A stretch of DNA of 64,000 nucleotides, taken from positions 310,001-374,000 of the forward strand of contig NZ_JAGGKD010000001.1 of the NCBI RefSeq assembly GCF_017873415.1. Reading direction: 5' to 3'. A program made the position numbers and the translations under genes. Shown piece after piece: positions 43,635-52,768 of this stretch. This stretch comes from Methanolobus bombayensis. Its GTDB lineage: Archaea > Halobacteriota > Methanosarcinia > Methanosarcinales > Methanosarcinaceae. The notes beneath the pieces are model-generated. The model was not told where the DNA came from and ran no database searches. It was given only the letters and a program-made list of their open reading frames with translations. Each line of letters begins with the position of its first letter. The stretch's first letter is position 1.

Positions 43635-44351
43635 CTACGATTTTGTCCATTTTTGCCTTAAAATCAGTGAATTTATGTCATCAAAATTGGCGAAAATATA
43701 CTTTTTTACCTGACTTTTCATGAAATCGACGGTTACTGTCAAATTCAATAAGCTATTTTTAATGAATTTTGTAGACATATGTTTGAGTTCATCGAACTCA
43801 TATCGCATCAGCGATATGAAGAGTTGCGCAATGAACCCAATGATCACGGCACCATAAATGCTAGCATCCGTCCTCACTCGTAATGGTTTAATCTCAATTT
43901 CATTCTTCAGAGAATGCATTATTTTCTCGATACTATCCTTTTTTCTGTATGTTTGGAGAGCTTCTTTTAGTGTCAAATTCTTGCTCGATCTCAAACAGAA
44001 AAATCCTTCTCGACCCGTAATTAATTTCTCTTCAAGAAGTTTGATAGCTTCTTCTTCATCAAGTTCATGAGTTTTGTCTGCAAAGAATAACTCACATCAA
44101 CAAGGACATTATTAATCCTGAATCTTTTTGGAAGTTTCTTGTTCTTATCGATTGATTCTTGTATTGCCCTTGCTTACCCTAGTTGTCTCATTATTTTTCT
44201 TGCCTTAGAATCAAGTTGCTCTTTCTGAAGTTTCCTTGAAAAATAGAAGTAATTGACACTATTTGGTTTAACGATCTTAAGGCCGTATATTCCATTTTCA
44301 GTATCTATTAACTCAGGCGAAGATTCCCAGAATGTTGCTATTTTCTTATCG
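43635..44351 (-). pseudogene. Decayed IS4/IS1634-type transposase, C-terminal half
   Basis: An open C-terminal piece (from about 44090 down to 43635) contains GREGFFCLRSSKNLTLKEAL, TYRKKDSIEKIMHSLKNEIEIKPLRV and YGAVIIGFIAQLFISLMRYEF, typical of DDE transposases of methanosarcinas. Upstream, another reading frame continues the protein (KIATFWESSPELIDTENGIYG, FYFSRKLQKEQLDSKARKI), interrupted by a stop (after RQLG) and a frameshift near 44090. The N-terminal half with the first catalytic Asp residues is missing. The break coincides with the inverted repeat of the second element at 44352. Confidence 0.75.
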
Positions 44352-44374
44352 TCAAATTGAGATTATCAAATTAG
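44352..44374 (+). repeat. Left terminal inverted repeat of the IS
   Basis: The sequence reads TCAAATTGAGATTATC then AAATTAG. It matches the reverse complement of 45622-45644 with three differences, two adjacent near the middle. It marks the boundary with the decayed transposase to its left. Confidence 0.65.
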
Positions 44375-44413
44375 TTCATAATTCCCTCCATTCTAATTTG
44401 ATGAGTATTTTTC

Positions 44414-45532
44414 TTAAAAATATCTAGCTAAGTCAACCTTTTCAATTTTATTTTGTAAATTTGTCAGTGTCATAAACTGGTATGCCACAAATCTTACTAT
44501 TGAATAGAGTTCCCTGCTCTTCTTCTGTATTTCCCTCACATCAAAAGTTACTCTACCTTTGATGTGTCTATTTGATCTTTCAATAGGTTGTCTCGTCTTA
44601 ATTTTCTCTTCAAACTTTTCATCCATCATCATTCTGTTTCTCAGATACATACCTACTTGTTTTCGCCTTCTGTTTTCATATAGTAATTCCAGTTTTTTTG
44701 CTAATGGCATATGTATCGAACCGCCTTTTTTCCACAGCTTGTTGACCCAGTGGTTAATTCTTTCAATTGTTCCTTCTATGTTAATTACTGCATTACATTT
44801 GGGTGGGATTGTTGGTTTCACTTTCAAGTGATACCATATATCAGCATGATTTTCAAATGAATCATATCCAGAATCCAAAGCATAAAAATCAATGTCGATG
44901 TTGAACTTCTCTAAGAAGTTAATATGCTTATCTAGTTCAGGAGAATCACTGGCCAATCCATTTGTATACATCATGTACAATGGAAAAACTCCTATCAATG
45001 TGATGTGAGCTTTGTCCATTTTGCATCCATAGTGAGGATTATAATCACTATGTTTGTCATATCTGGAAGCTTCAAGAGGTGTAGAATCGGTTTTCAGATC
45101 TCTGGCTTTAGTTAGTTTGATGATCCTCTCAGCTATCATTCCCATAATATATTGAAATCCTTTCTTTCCTAACCTGTATTTTACAAAATGGTGAAGTGTT
45201 GCTCCTGTAGGTAGTGCAATATCCCCATGTTCATCAACAAAATGAAGAAGCAGAGCTTCTTCATTTGAAAGAGATGAGATTGTTTTGTTGAATGAAAGAT
45301 TTCTGAAACATTTGACAATAGTGAGTTTTATCATAGAAGAAATACGATATTTGAAATGCCAGTCTTTATTGGAATAATGGTTATTTTCAACATGCTGTGC
45401 GATGTCGTCAATATTAAGAAAATGTAGTAAGCGGCAAACTGATACATTCTCTTTACCAATATCGTTTCGAATGGAGTCCTCAAAGAGGACTCCTTTATAA
45501 ACAGTATAAATATCCTCCATGAGACTGGCCAA
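44414..45532 (-). CDS. IS transposase, DDE type
   Basis: 372 residues, apparently intact. An N-terminal DUF772-like helical part (CFRNLSFNKTISSLSNEEALLLHF, LPTGATLHHFVKYRLGKKG) precedes a DDE core with a first Asp in LKTDSTPLEASRYD, a second in FYALDSGYDSFEN and a C-terminal RQPIERSNRHIKGR that should supply the Glu. The organisation is that of IS5/IS1182-like elements; the exact family is not assigned. The protein fills most of the element between the inverted repeats. Whether the element is active cannot be told from sequence. Confidence 0.8.
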   Translation of the reverse strand: MASLMEDIYTVYKGVLFEDSIRNDIGKENVSVCRLLHFLNIDDIAQHVENNHYSNKDWHFKYRISSMIKLTIVKCFRNLSFNKTISSLSNEEALLLHFVDEHGDIALPTGATLHHFVKYRLGKKGFQYIMGMIAERIIKLTKARDLKTDSTPLEASRYDKHSDYNPHYGCKMDKAHITLIGVFPLYMMYTNGLASDSPELDKHINFLEKFNIDIDFYALDSGYDSFENHADIWYHLKVKPTIPPKCNAVINIEGTIERINHWVNKLWKKGGSIHMPLAKKLELLYENRRRKQVGMYLRNRMMMDEKFEEKIKTRQPIERSNRHIKGRVTFDVREIQKKSRELYSIVRFVAYQFMTLTNLQNKIEKVDLARYF

Positions 45533-45621
45533 ATTTATACTATTTATAGTTTTGGAGGGAGTGACGCTATTTTTTTGGGTAGGTCTTGTTGAAAAAAGAG
45601 ATAGGTTTTTAAATCAAAATT

Positions 45622-45644
45622 CTAATTTGATGGTCTCAAATTGA
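45622..45644 (-). repeat. Right terminal inverted repeat of the IS
   Basis: On the plus strand it reads CTAATTTGATGGTCTC then AAATTGA, the inverse of the left repeat. Beyond it the plus strand continues into AT-rich sequence leading to the glycan island. Confidence 0.65.
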
Positions 45645-45777
45645 ATTTTCTATTTATTACATAATATTAAATACCTGTAATTTACTCTATAACATAAGTA
45701 TTTATGATGAAATCCATAGGCATATCTAATGCTTTTAAATCTAAATTCATATTCCCAAAAAACAAATTATTCAATCA

Positions 45778-47715
45778 ATGATCATCATGGTTACTGACAG
45801 AACTTTAGTTCTTTGTGAAAAAGACTCTTTAAATATAATGAATAAAGTAATAAAAAAAACAGACAAAGTTTTGATTGTTTGCCTTGATCATGACATCCAT
45901 AAAATGCTTTTATCAAAAAATATTGAGCATAAAAATATTTGGGATTATTCATTGAGTGAATCAAGTGATATTGATATTTTGACTTGGTTCAAACAGTGGG
46001 CTGATAAACCTATTTTTGGGAACAGCACTATTAAGGAAATTTTTGACTATAAAGGAATTTCTTTATGGTGGTTTTTAGAAATTGGTATTTTTGACTCTTA
46101 TAAAGGTTTGAACAATCCCGTTTCGGTAAAAAAGCTTCTTGAAAAATTAGAACTTTTAGATTTAATTCTAAAAATAGAAAAACCTCAACATGTGATTCAT
46201 CTAAATACGTTTAACCCGCACAATTTTTATTATTCTGAAATATGTTCTATTTTGGGTTGTGATTCCAAGCATATCAAAAACAAAAAAATACTCCTTAGCA
46301 GTTTTTTTTGGTCTGGTTTATTTCCTACTTTCCTCCGATTTTTTGTAATTTTTCGTTTTTTTGCAAGAAAAATTGCTTCATCTTTGCTTTATTCTCGATA
46401 TAAAAAAAGACAGATGTCTCCTTTCAACAAAAACTATGTTATCATATCGTTGACATCAAACTGGAGAAATAAAAAGGATTTCATATTTGAATCGCTGATT
46501 CATAGAATTAACAAAAAAAATAAGGTTACAAGGATTGATTTTCCTGTTTTTTCGTTGATAGGATTAAAAAATATACTTGAAATGAAGCAATTGAAATATC
46601 ATAATATCTTTTTTAGAATTGCAGAAGGATATGATATAAATTTTGGAGAATTGTTAGCAGCGACAAAGAATTTACAAAGGTCGTATGAAAAACTAAAAAA
46701 TACGGATGTCTATTATAAATCCTACAATATTACAAAACTATTCTATAAACAGATGGATTTTCATATATATTCTTATGGCCTTCAAAACTCTATTTATTTT
46801 ATCGAAACTGTTTTAGAGATAATATATAAGGAAAGTCCTGAGTGTTTAATTCTTATTGATGAGTACAATCCAATTGGAAGAGCTGTTATTATTGGTGGAA
46901 AACTTTCAGGAGTCCGAACGATAGCTTTGCAACATGGAGCAATATCAAAAAACAGGCCAAGTTATGTTCATTTTCAAAGTGAAGTCTCAAAAAAAGGTGA
47001 ATATCATACTCCCTATTATCCATTGGCTGATATAACAGCTGTATTTGGTCCATATTATCTGAATTTGTTGGAAGAGATCGGAAATTATCCTCCTGATTCT
47101 TTAAGTGTGACAGGTTCTATTAAATATGATCTTGTTCCTGAAAAATTAAAGTATTTAAATAAAAACAAAACATTATCTGAAATTGGTTTGGACTTAAACA
47201 AAAGGACAATTTTGTATACTTCGCAACCTATTGACCCTGAAGAAAATAAAAAAATATTTATGGGGCTGGTTAAGGCAATTTCCGAGCTTCCTGATAGTCA
47301 ATTGATAATAAAATTGCATCCAGCTGAAACAAGCATAAGTAAAGAATTAATTTCCAATATAGATGGAAAAATAAAGGTCCTTCAAAAAATTGACATTTAT
47401 GAAATAATAAATTCATGTGACATCATGATGACAGCATTTTCCACAACTGCGCTTGAAGCCATGATTCTCCATAAGCCCGTAATTACTATTAATTTTACTG
47501 GAAAGGAAGACATGATGCCATATGCTGCAAGCGGAGCAGCTATTGGTGTTTATTCTGAAGAAGAGTTAGTTCCTGCAATCCTTTCTATTTTTGAAAATGA
47601 AAGTGTAAGGAGTTCATTAGACAAAAATGCAGAGATATTTGTTTATGAACATTTGTATAAGATGGATGGTGAAGCTACAACAAGAGTACTTAACATCATT
47701 GAGAATTCAGGATAA
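45778..47715 (+). CDS. Large GT-B-like surface polysaccharide protein
   Basis: 645 residues, first gene of the glycan island. The C-terminal half (from about 330) carries IALQHGA, TGSIKYD, ILYTSQP, LIIKLHPAE and an SCDIMMTAFSTTALEAMI segment followed by KPVITINF. This is the pattern of GT-B-fold glycosyltransferases/epimerases such as the CDP-glycerol- and capsule-type transferases. The N-terminal half is unrecognised. The C-terminus closely resembles the protein at 53808-54962, so the two are paralogues. Base composition is markedly more AT-rich than aglB or arl genes, suggesting transfer. The reaction is unknown; transfer of a nonulosonate or related sugar is plausible. Confidence 0.65.
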   Translation: MIIMVTDRTLVLCEKDSLNIMNKVIKKTDKVLIVCLDHDIHKMLLSKNIEHKNIWDYSLSESSDIDILTWFKQWADKPIFGNSTIKEIFDYKGISLWWFLEIGIFDSYKGLNNPVSVKKLLEKLELLDLILKIEKPQHVIHLNTFNPHNFYYSEICSILGCDSKHIKNKKILLSSFFWSGLFPTFLRFFVIFRFFARKIASSLLYSRYKKRQMSPFNKNYVIISLTSNWRNKKDFIFESLIHRINKKNKVTRIDFPVFSLIGLKNILEMKQLKYHNIFFRIAEGYDINFGELLAATKNLQRSYEKLKNTDVYYKSYNITKLFYKQMDFHIYSYGLQNSIYFIETVLEIIYKESPECLILIDEYNPIGRAVIIGGKLSGVRTIALQHGAISKNRPSYVHFQSEVSKKGEYHTPYYPLADITAVFGPYYLNLLEEIGNYPPDSLSVTGSIKYDLVPEKLKYLNKNKTLSEIGLDLNKRTILYTSQPIDPEENKKIFMGLVKAISELPDSQLIIKLHPAETSISKELISNIDGKIKVLQKIDIYEIINSCDIMMTAFSTTALEAMILHKPVITINFTGKEDMMPYAASGAAIGVYSEEELVPAILSIFENESVRSSLDKNAEIFVYEHLYKMDGEATTRVLNIIENSG

Positions 47716-47841
47716 TTGAATTTCTATTTTGTGCCAGATTGAATATATAAAATCACTTCTTTATTTATAGGATGCACATCTACAATTAATCTAATTACAA
47801 TACTATATGTATATAAGTGACTATAATTATGGTAATAGTGT

Positions 47842-48537
47842 ATGAAAAGCAAAATAATTGGGATTATTCCTGCAAGAGGTGGCAGCAAAGGTGTTCCTGG
47901 TAAAAATGCCAAAGAACTCGCCGGAAAACCCCTTATTGCCTATACAATTGAAGCTGCGTTAGCATCCAAATATCTGGATCAGGTGTTTGTTTCAACTGAT
48001 GATATTGAGATTTCAAATATATCAGAAAAGTACAAAGCAAATGTAATTAAGCGTCCCAGTGAGCTTGCAAAAGATAACTCTCCAACAATTGATGCGATTT
48101 TTCATGCAATAGATACGATTCAAAATCAAAATATTGAAGTCGGAATGGTTGTTCTTTTACAACCAACTTCGCCTTTACGTACTACTTTTGATATAGATAA
48201 GGCTATAGAACTTTTCTCTGAAAAGAAGTGCGAATCGTTAGTTAGTGTTTGTGAGGCAGAGCATCCTCCTTTCTGGTATTCCCAAATTGAAGCAGGATAT
48301 CTTAAACCCCTAATGAATGAAAAATATCTTAAAATGAGACGGCAGGACTTACCACGAACTTATCTCCCTAATGGAGCTATTTATATTTCAATTCCTTCTA
48401 CTTTAAAGAAATTCAATGGTTTTTATTGTTCAAAAACAATTCCATATATAATGCCATTACAGAGAAGTATTGATATTGACAATGAAATCGACTTTATGAC
48501 TGTTGAGACTATATTATATGAGAAAAAGTATATATAA
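47842..48537 (+). CDS. neuA: CMP-nonulosonate cytidylyltransferase (NeuA-like)
   Basis: 231 residues. IIPARGGSKGVPGKNAKELAGKP at the N-terminus is the CTP-binding signature of acylneuraminate cytidylyltransferases; LLQPTSPLR and DIDNEIDF follow. It activates a sialic-acid-like nine-carbon sugar as its CMP derivative. A TATA-like ATATGTATATAAG about 30 nt upstream and the lack of a Shine-Dalgarno suggest a promoter here and a leaderless message for the downstream pathway genes. Confidence 0.88.
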   Translation: MKSKIIGIIPARGGSKGVPGKNAKELAGKPLIAYTIEAALASKYLDQVFVSTDDIEISNISEKYKANVIKRPSELAKDNSPTIDAIFHAIDTIQNQNIEVGMVVLLQPTSPLRTTFDIDKAIELFSEKKCESLVSVCEAEHPPFWYSQIEAGYLKPLMNEKYLKMRRQDLPRTYLPNGAIYISIPSTLKKFNGFYCSKTIPYIMPLQRSIDIDNEIDFMTVETILYEKKYI

Positions 48538-48625
48538 TCAGATTTTTTGCCTTATTATAAGGGTAAAGTTGGATTTTTAGTAGTACAAAAAAAGACTGTA
48601 TAATTAATATTTGAATGAGGGACTT

Positions 48626-49672
48626 ATGACTAAAATTAGGATTGAAAAAAGCTATATTGGTATAGGTAGTCCATGTTTTATCATTGCAGAGGCTGGTGTA
48701 AATCACAATGGTGACATTGAGTTAGCAAAAAAATTAGTCGATGCTGCAAGCGATGCTGGTGCAGATGCTGTTAAGTTTCAGACTTTTATTGCAGAAGAAC
48801 TTGTAACTAAAAATGCACCAAAGGCTGAATATCAGTTAGATAATACTGACAGCTCAGAATCTCAGTTTGAAATGATAAAAAAACTGGAGTTATCAAAAGA
48901 AGGTCATAATGAATTAATTGAATATTGTAACAAGAAAAACATTATTTTTTTATCAACTCCTTTTGACAACAAAAGTGCTGATCTTCTTGAAGAACTAGAA
49001 GTTCCTCTTATAAAAATAGGTTCTGGAGAAGTTACAAACCACCCATTTTTAGAATATCTCTCTAAAAAAGGTCTTCCGATAATTCTTTCTACTGGTATGT
49101 CTACCCTTGAAGAGGTACGTGAGGCAGTGTCTGTAATAAAAAAGAACTGTAATAATCTGATTCTGCTTCATTGCGTGTCCAACTATCCGGCACGCATAGA
49201 AGATTCTAATTTGATGGCCATGAAGACAATGGAAAAAGAATTTGATATCCCTGTTGGATATTCTGATCATACTCCCGGTATCTATGTTCCTCTTGCAGCC
49301 GTAGCCATGGGGGCACCGGTCATCGAAAAGCATTTTACCCTCGATAAAAGCCTTCCTGGTCCTGATCATCTTGCATCCCTTGAACCTTTTGAATTAAAGG
49401 AAATGGTCAAAGCTATAAGAATTGTAGAGAAAGCACATGGCTCCGGCGATAAAATGCCTGTGGATTCTGAGCTGGAAGTAAGGGATGTAGCAAGAAAAAG
49501 CATTGTTGCAAAGAATCCTATTCAGAAAAATACTGTGATAAAGGAAGATATGCTTTTATTTAAAAGACCAGGTATAGGTATACCTCCAAAGGACCTTATG
49601 CAAGTAGTGGGAAAAGTTGCTAAAGAAAATATCCATGCTGATGAGATGATATTGTTTGAGAAACTTGAATAA
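48626..49672 (+). CDS. neuB: Nonulosonic acid synthase (NeuB family)
   Basis: 348 residues from ATG 48626, which has GAGGG just upstream; an earlier in-frame TTG at 48611 is less likely. The PEP-dependent aldol synthase barrel has IAEAGVNHNGD, AVKFQTF, IKIGSGEVTNHPFLEYL and GYSDHTPG. The C-terminal 60 residues (ARKSIVAKNPIQKNTVI) form the antifreeze-like SAF domain. It condenses a six-carbon aminosugar with phosphoenolpyruvate. Whether the substrate is ManNAc or a 2,4-diamino-6-deoxy sugar is not decided by sequence, but the downstream aminotransferase and dehydratase favour the latter. Confidence 0.88.
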   Translation: MTKIRIEKSYIGIGSPCFIIAEAGVNHNGDIELAKKLVDAASDAGADAVKFQTFIAEELVTKNAPKAEYQLDNTDSSESQFEMIKKLELSKEGHNELIEYCNKKNIIFLSTPFDNKSADLLEELEVPLIKIGSGEVTNHPFLEYLSKKGLPIILSTGMSTLEEVREAVSVIKKNCNNLILLHCVSNYPARIEDSNLMAMKTMEKEFDIPVGYSDHTPGIYVPLAAVAMGAPVIEKHFTLDKSLPGPDHLASLEPFELKEMVKAIRIVEKAHGSGDKMPVDSELEVRDVARKSIVAKNPIQKNTVIKEDMLLFKRPGIGIPPKDLMQVVGKVAKENIHADEMILFEKLE

Positions 49673-50444
49673 GAATGATTATCCTAGGATTGTTTATGCA
49701 GGTGACAGAGATATTAGTCAGTGGGTGCTTGAATTTATTCTTGAAAATGGTGTCAAACCCATTGCATTAATGGTTTCAGATAAGAACAAAGCAACTCATG
49801 ATAAGGATCTTCTGGAGTTATGTGATTACCTTGAAAGTCAAAATGTACTGGAAGGGAGCAAGTTCAGAACAGGAGAGAGTATACAAAAACTCAAGGAGTT
49901 AGAACCCGATTATATTATTTGTGTACATTTTCCGTATGTTGTGCCAAAAGAGGTACTGGAAATCCCAAAATATGGTGTACTAAACCTACATCCTGCATAT
50001 CTTCCTTATAACCGTGGTTGGAATACACCTACATGGGCCATATATGATGGTACTCCTTATGGTGCAACATTACATTTCATGAATGAAGGAATGGATGCAG
50101 GAGATATAATTCACCAAAAAGGGATAGAAATAATGCCTGATGATACAGCAGATTCCTTATATCAAAAAGTTAAAATGACAGAATTTGAATTATTTAAAGA
50201 AAGCTGGGAATCATTAGTTCATAACACTTATACTCTCAAAAAACAGGATTTAAACAAGGGAACTATATATAAAAAAGCAGATATTGAATCTATACAATTT
50301 ATTGATCTAAGTGAAAATGTTAATACAGGTGATCTTATAAGGCTTTTCAGGGCTCTGACGACCAGCAACATTAAAGAAAGTGCTTATTTTGAAGTTGATG
50401 GCAAGAGATACCGTATTCAGATACATATTGAAGAGGATAGATGA
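49656..50444 (+). CDS. Sugar N-formyltransferase
   Basis: 262 residues of the methionyl-tRNA formyltransferase fold. The catalytic triad appears as Asn110-x-His112 in LNLHPAYLP and Asp147 in EGMDAGDII, with the length and C-terminal region of sugar formyltransferases rather than of full-length Fmt. The start is TTG 49656 or 49665, within the end of neuB. A donor such as 10-formyl-tetrahydrofolate is expected for the family. Its place between the synthase and the epimerase suggests it formylates the 4-amino group of the sugar precursor, in place of the acetyltransferase found in legionaminate pathways. Confidence 0.75.
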   Translation: MRNLNKNDYPRIVYAGDRDISQWVLEFILENGVKPIALMVSDKNKATHDKDLLELCDYLESQNVLEGSKFRTGESIQKLKELEPDYIICVHFPYVVPKEVLEIPKYGVLNLHPAYLPYNRGWNTPTWAIYDGTPYGATLHFMNEGMDAGDIIHQKGIEIMPDDTADSLYQKVKMTEFELFKESWESLVHNTYTLKKQDLNKGTIYKKADIESIQFIDLSENVNTGDLIRLFRALTTSNIKESAYFEVDGKRYRIQIHIEEDR

Positions 50445-50448
50445 TATA

Positions 50449-51603
50449 ATGGAAAGAAAAATATGTGTTATTACCGGAACACGTGCAGAATATGGTTTAT
50501 TATATCCGGTTATAAAGGCTATAAAATATCATCCAAAACTCAATCTTTCGATAATTGCTACTGGAATGCATCTTTCTCATGCGCATGGTTATACCATCAA
50601 GGATATAGAAAAGGACGGGTTCGATATAGATGTTGCTGTTGATATGCTTTTGAGCAATGATTCTGGGGCATCCATGGCAAAGTCATTGGGTATCGGTATA
50701 ATAAGTATAACTCAGGCGCTGGAACAAATCAAACCAGATATTGTTCTGGTTCTAGGTGACAGGGGTGAACCATTTGCAGCTACCATAGCATCATCACATA
50801 TGAATATCCCTGTTGCACACATCCACGGCGGTGACTTCACTACCGGAGGATGTATAGATGAGAGTATACGTCATTCAATGACCAAGTTTTCCCATATTCA
50901 TTTTCCTGTTACAGAAGAAAGTGCGGAAAGGATCAGAAAACTCGGTGAGGAAGAATGGAGAATTAATGTAGTTGGTGCTCCAGGACTGGATACGATCTTA
51001 AATACAGATTTGATTCCATTTGATATTCTCGCAGAAAAATTTTCAATAAAAAGAAATGAACCTTTGTTGCTTGTAATACAGCATCCTGTAACTACTCAAC
51101 CCGAAAAAGCAGGGCCGGAAATAAGAATTACCCTTGAAGCCCTTTCTGAACTTAATATCCAGACCATATTGATTTATCCTAATTCGGATTCAGGTGGGAG
51201 GACAATAATTGAGGTAATCCAAGAATATGAGCACAAGGATTTTTTACATACTTTCAAGAACATACCTCGCAGGGAATTCATAAGTTTAATGAATATTGCA
51301 AGTGTTCTGATTGGTAATTCCAGTAGTGGAATGATCGAGTCTTCTTCATTCAAGTTACCTGTTGTTAATATTGGGATCAGGCAGGAAGGAAGACAGCGTT
51401 CTAATAATGTTATTGATGTACCAAATGATAAGGAAAAGATTCTGAGGGCTATTAATAAAGCATTATTTGATGAAAAATTCAAACAGGAAGTAAACAAATG
51501 CAAAAACCCATATGGTGATGGAAAGTCTGGTGTTAGGATTGCAGATGCTCTTGCAACGATAAGGCTTGACCAGCAATTGTTACAAAAGAAAAACACATAT
51601 TGA
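50449..51603 (+). CDS. Hydrolysing UDP-sugar 2-epimerase (NeuC/LegG-like)
   Basis: 384 residues from ATG 50449, 5 nt past the previous stop; an earlier frame extends into the formyltransferase. VITGTRAEYGLLYPVIKAI at the N-terminus, LGDRGEPFAATIASSHMNIPVAHIHGGD and the C-terminal NSSSGMIES are typical of the GT-B-like hydrolysing epimerases. They invert C2 and release UDP, giving the free sugar used by the NeuB-type synthase. This supports a legionaminate- or neuraminate-like route rather than a pseudaminate route. Confidence 0.85.
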   Translation: MERKICVITGTRAEYGLLYPVIKAIKYHPKLNLSIIATGMHLSHAHGYTIKDIEKDGFDIDVAVDMLLSNDSGASMAKSLGIGIISITQALEQIKPDIVLVLGDRGEPFAATIASSHMNIPVAHIHGGDFTTGGCIDESIRHSMTKFSHIHFPVTEESAERIRKLGEEEWRINVVGAPGLDTILNTDLIPFDILAEKFSIKRNEPLLLVIQHPVTTQPEKAGPEIRITLEALSELNIQTILIYPNSDSGGRTIIEVIQEYEHKDFLHTFKNIPRREFISLMNIASVLIGNSSSGMIESSSFKLPVVNIGIRQEGRQRSNNVIDVPNDKEKILRAINKALFDEKFKQEVNKCKNPYGDGKSGVRIADALATIRLDQQLLQKKNTY

Positions 51604-51630
51604 GTTTTATAGAGCACTTATAAAGGAGTA

Positions 51631-52767
51631 ATGATTTTGAACTGGAAAATTCCTCTTTTTAAAATATTCTGGGATGAATCTGATATTGAAAATGTTAGCA
51701 ATTCAATAAAGTCTGGTATGTCCTGGGCAGAAGGTCCGGATATTCAGGAATTTGAAAGACTGATAGCAGATTTTATTAGTACTAAGTATTGTGTGACATT
51801 TAATTCTGGTACATCTGCTCAACATGCTTCAATGTTAGCTTACGGTATTTCTAAAGGTGATGAAGTAATTGTTCCTTCATTTACTTTCATCTCTACCGCC
51901 AATACTCCTCTTTTTGTTGGTGCAAAGCCCGTTTTTGCTGATATTGAAGAACAAACATTAGGGCTAAATCCTGATTCAGTACTTGAAAAAATAACACCTA
52001 GGACGAAAGCTATTATGCCAATTCATTATGGTGGCTGTCCATGTATGATAAGGGAACTTAAGGAAATAGCCGATGACTATAATTTAATCTTAATAGAGGA
52101 TGCAGCTGAGGCATTTGGTGCATCTGTTAAAGGTAAAAAAGTAGGGACATTTGGTGATTCCACAATGTTGAGCTTTTGCCAGAACAAGGTAATAACAACA
52201 GGAGAAGGTGGTGCAATGGTAACTGATTCCGATGAGATATATAGAAAATTGAAATTGGTTCGTTCACATGGAAGGGCAGATAATTCGCAATATTTTTCTT
52301 CTACTATATCTATGGACTATGTAACTCTGGGGTATAACTTCAGGATGTCAAGTCTTACAGCTTCTCTTGGGATTGCACAAATGAAAAAAGTGGATGCTAT
52401 AATTAAAATGAGGCAGGACAACTCCTCTTACTTGAACTCACGTTTGAAGAAAGAAGTGGCTGAACATATTTATTTCCCAAACATGCCAGAAGGTCACGTC
52501 AATGTATATCAACTTTATACTGTTATTGCAAATGACAGGGATGGGTTGCAGGAACATCTAGCTAATAAGGGGATAATGTCTAAAGTATATTTTTCACCTG
52601 TACACCGGTCTCACTTTTACAGAAATGTATTAAAGTATGAGTGTGATTTGCCTGTTACGGATAAAATTGCAGATAATGTTCTTACTTTGCCCATGTACCC
52701 TGACCTGAAGCTAGATGAAATGGATTATTTGATTGATGAGATTACAAACTATTATGAGGGAAATTGA
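51631..52767 (+). CDS. DegT/DnrJ family sugar aminotransferase (LegC-like)
   Basis: 378 residues, PLP-dependent. Visible are NSGTSAQHASML, PSFTFISTAN, IEDAAEAFGA and the PLP lysine in SFCQNKVITTGEGGAM. It aminates a 4-keto sugar nucleotide. AAAGGAG lies only 2 nt before ATG 51631 but 8 nt before the in-frame TTG 51637, so the protein may really begin at the TTG. The next gene, a 4,6-dehydratase, would supply the 4-keto substrate. Confidence 0.85.
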   Translation: MILNWKIPLFKIFWDESDIENVSNSIKSGMSWAEGPDIQEFERLIADFISTKYCVTFNSGTSAQHASMLAYGISKGDEVIVPSFTFISTANTPLFVGAKPVFADIEEQTLGLNPDSVLEKITPRTKAIMPIHYGGCPCMIRELKEIADDYNLILIEDAAEAFGASVKGKKVGTFGDSTMLSFCQNKVITTGEGGAMVTDSDEIYRKLKLVRSHGRADNSQYFSSTISMDYVTLGYNFRMSSLTASLGIAQMKKVDAIIKMRQDNSSYLNSRLKKEVAEHIYFPNMPEGHVNVYQLYTVIANDRDGLQEHLANKGIMSKVYFSPVHRSHFYRNVLKYECDLPVTDKIADNVLTLPMYPDLKLDEMDYLIDEITNYYEGN

Positions 52768-52768
52768 A

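Larger units (their letters stand above)
44352..45644. mobile_element. Insertion sequence with terminal inverted repeats, about 1.29 kb
   Basis: The left end TCAAATTGAGATTATCAAATTAG (44352-44374) and the inverted right end (45622-45644) agree at 20 of 23 positions and enclose one intact DDE transposase gene. Outside the ends, ATTTTCTTAT (44340-44349) on the left and ATTTTCTAT (45645-45653) on the right are similar and may be imperfect target duplications, but this is uncertain. A further 14-bp ATTCTAATTTGATG lies inside at both ends in direct orientation (44390-44403, 45619-45632). Confidence 0.7.
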
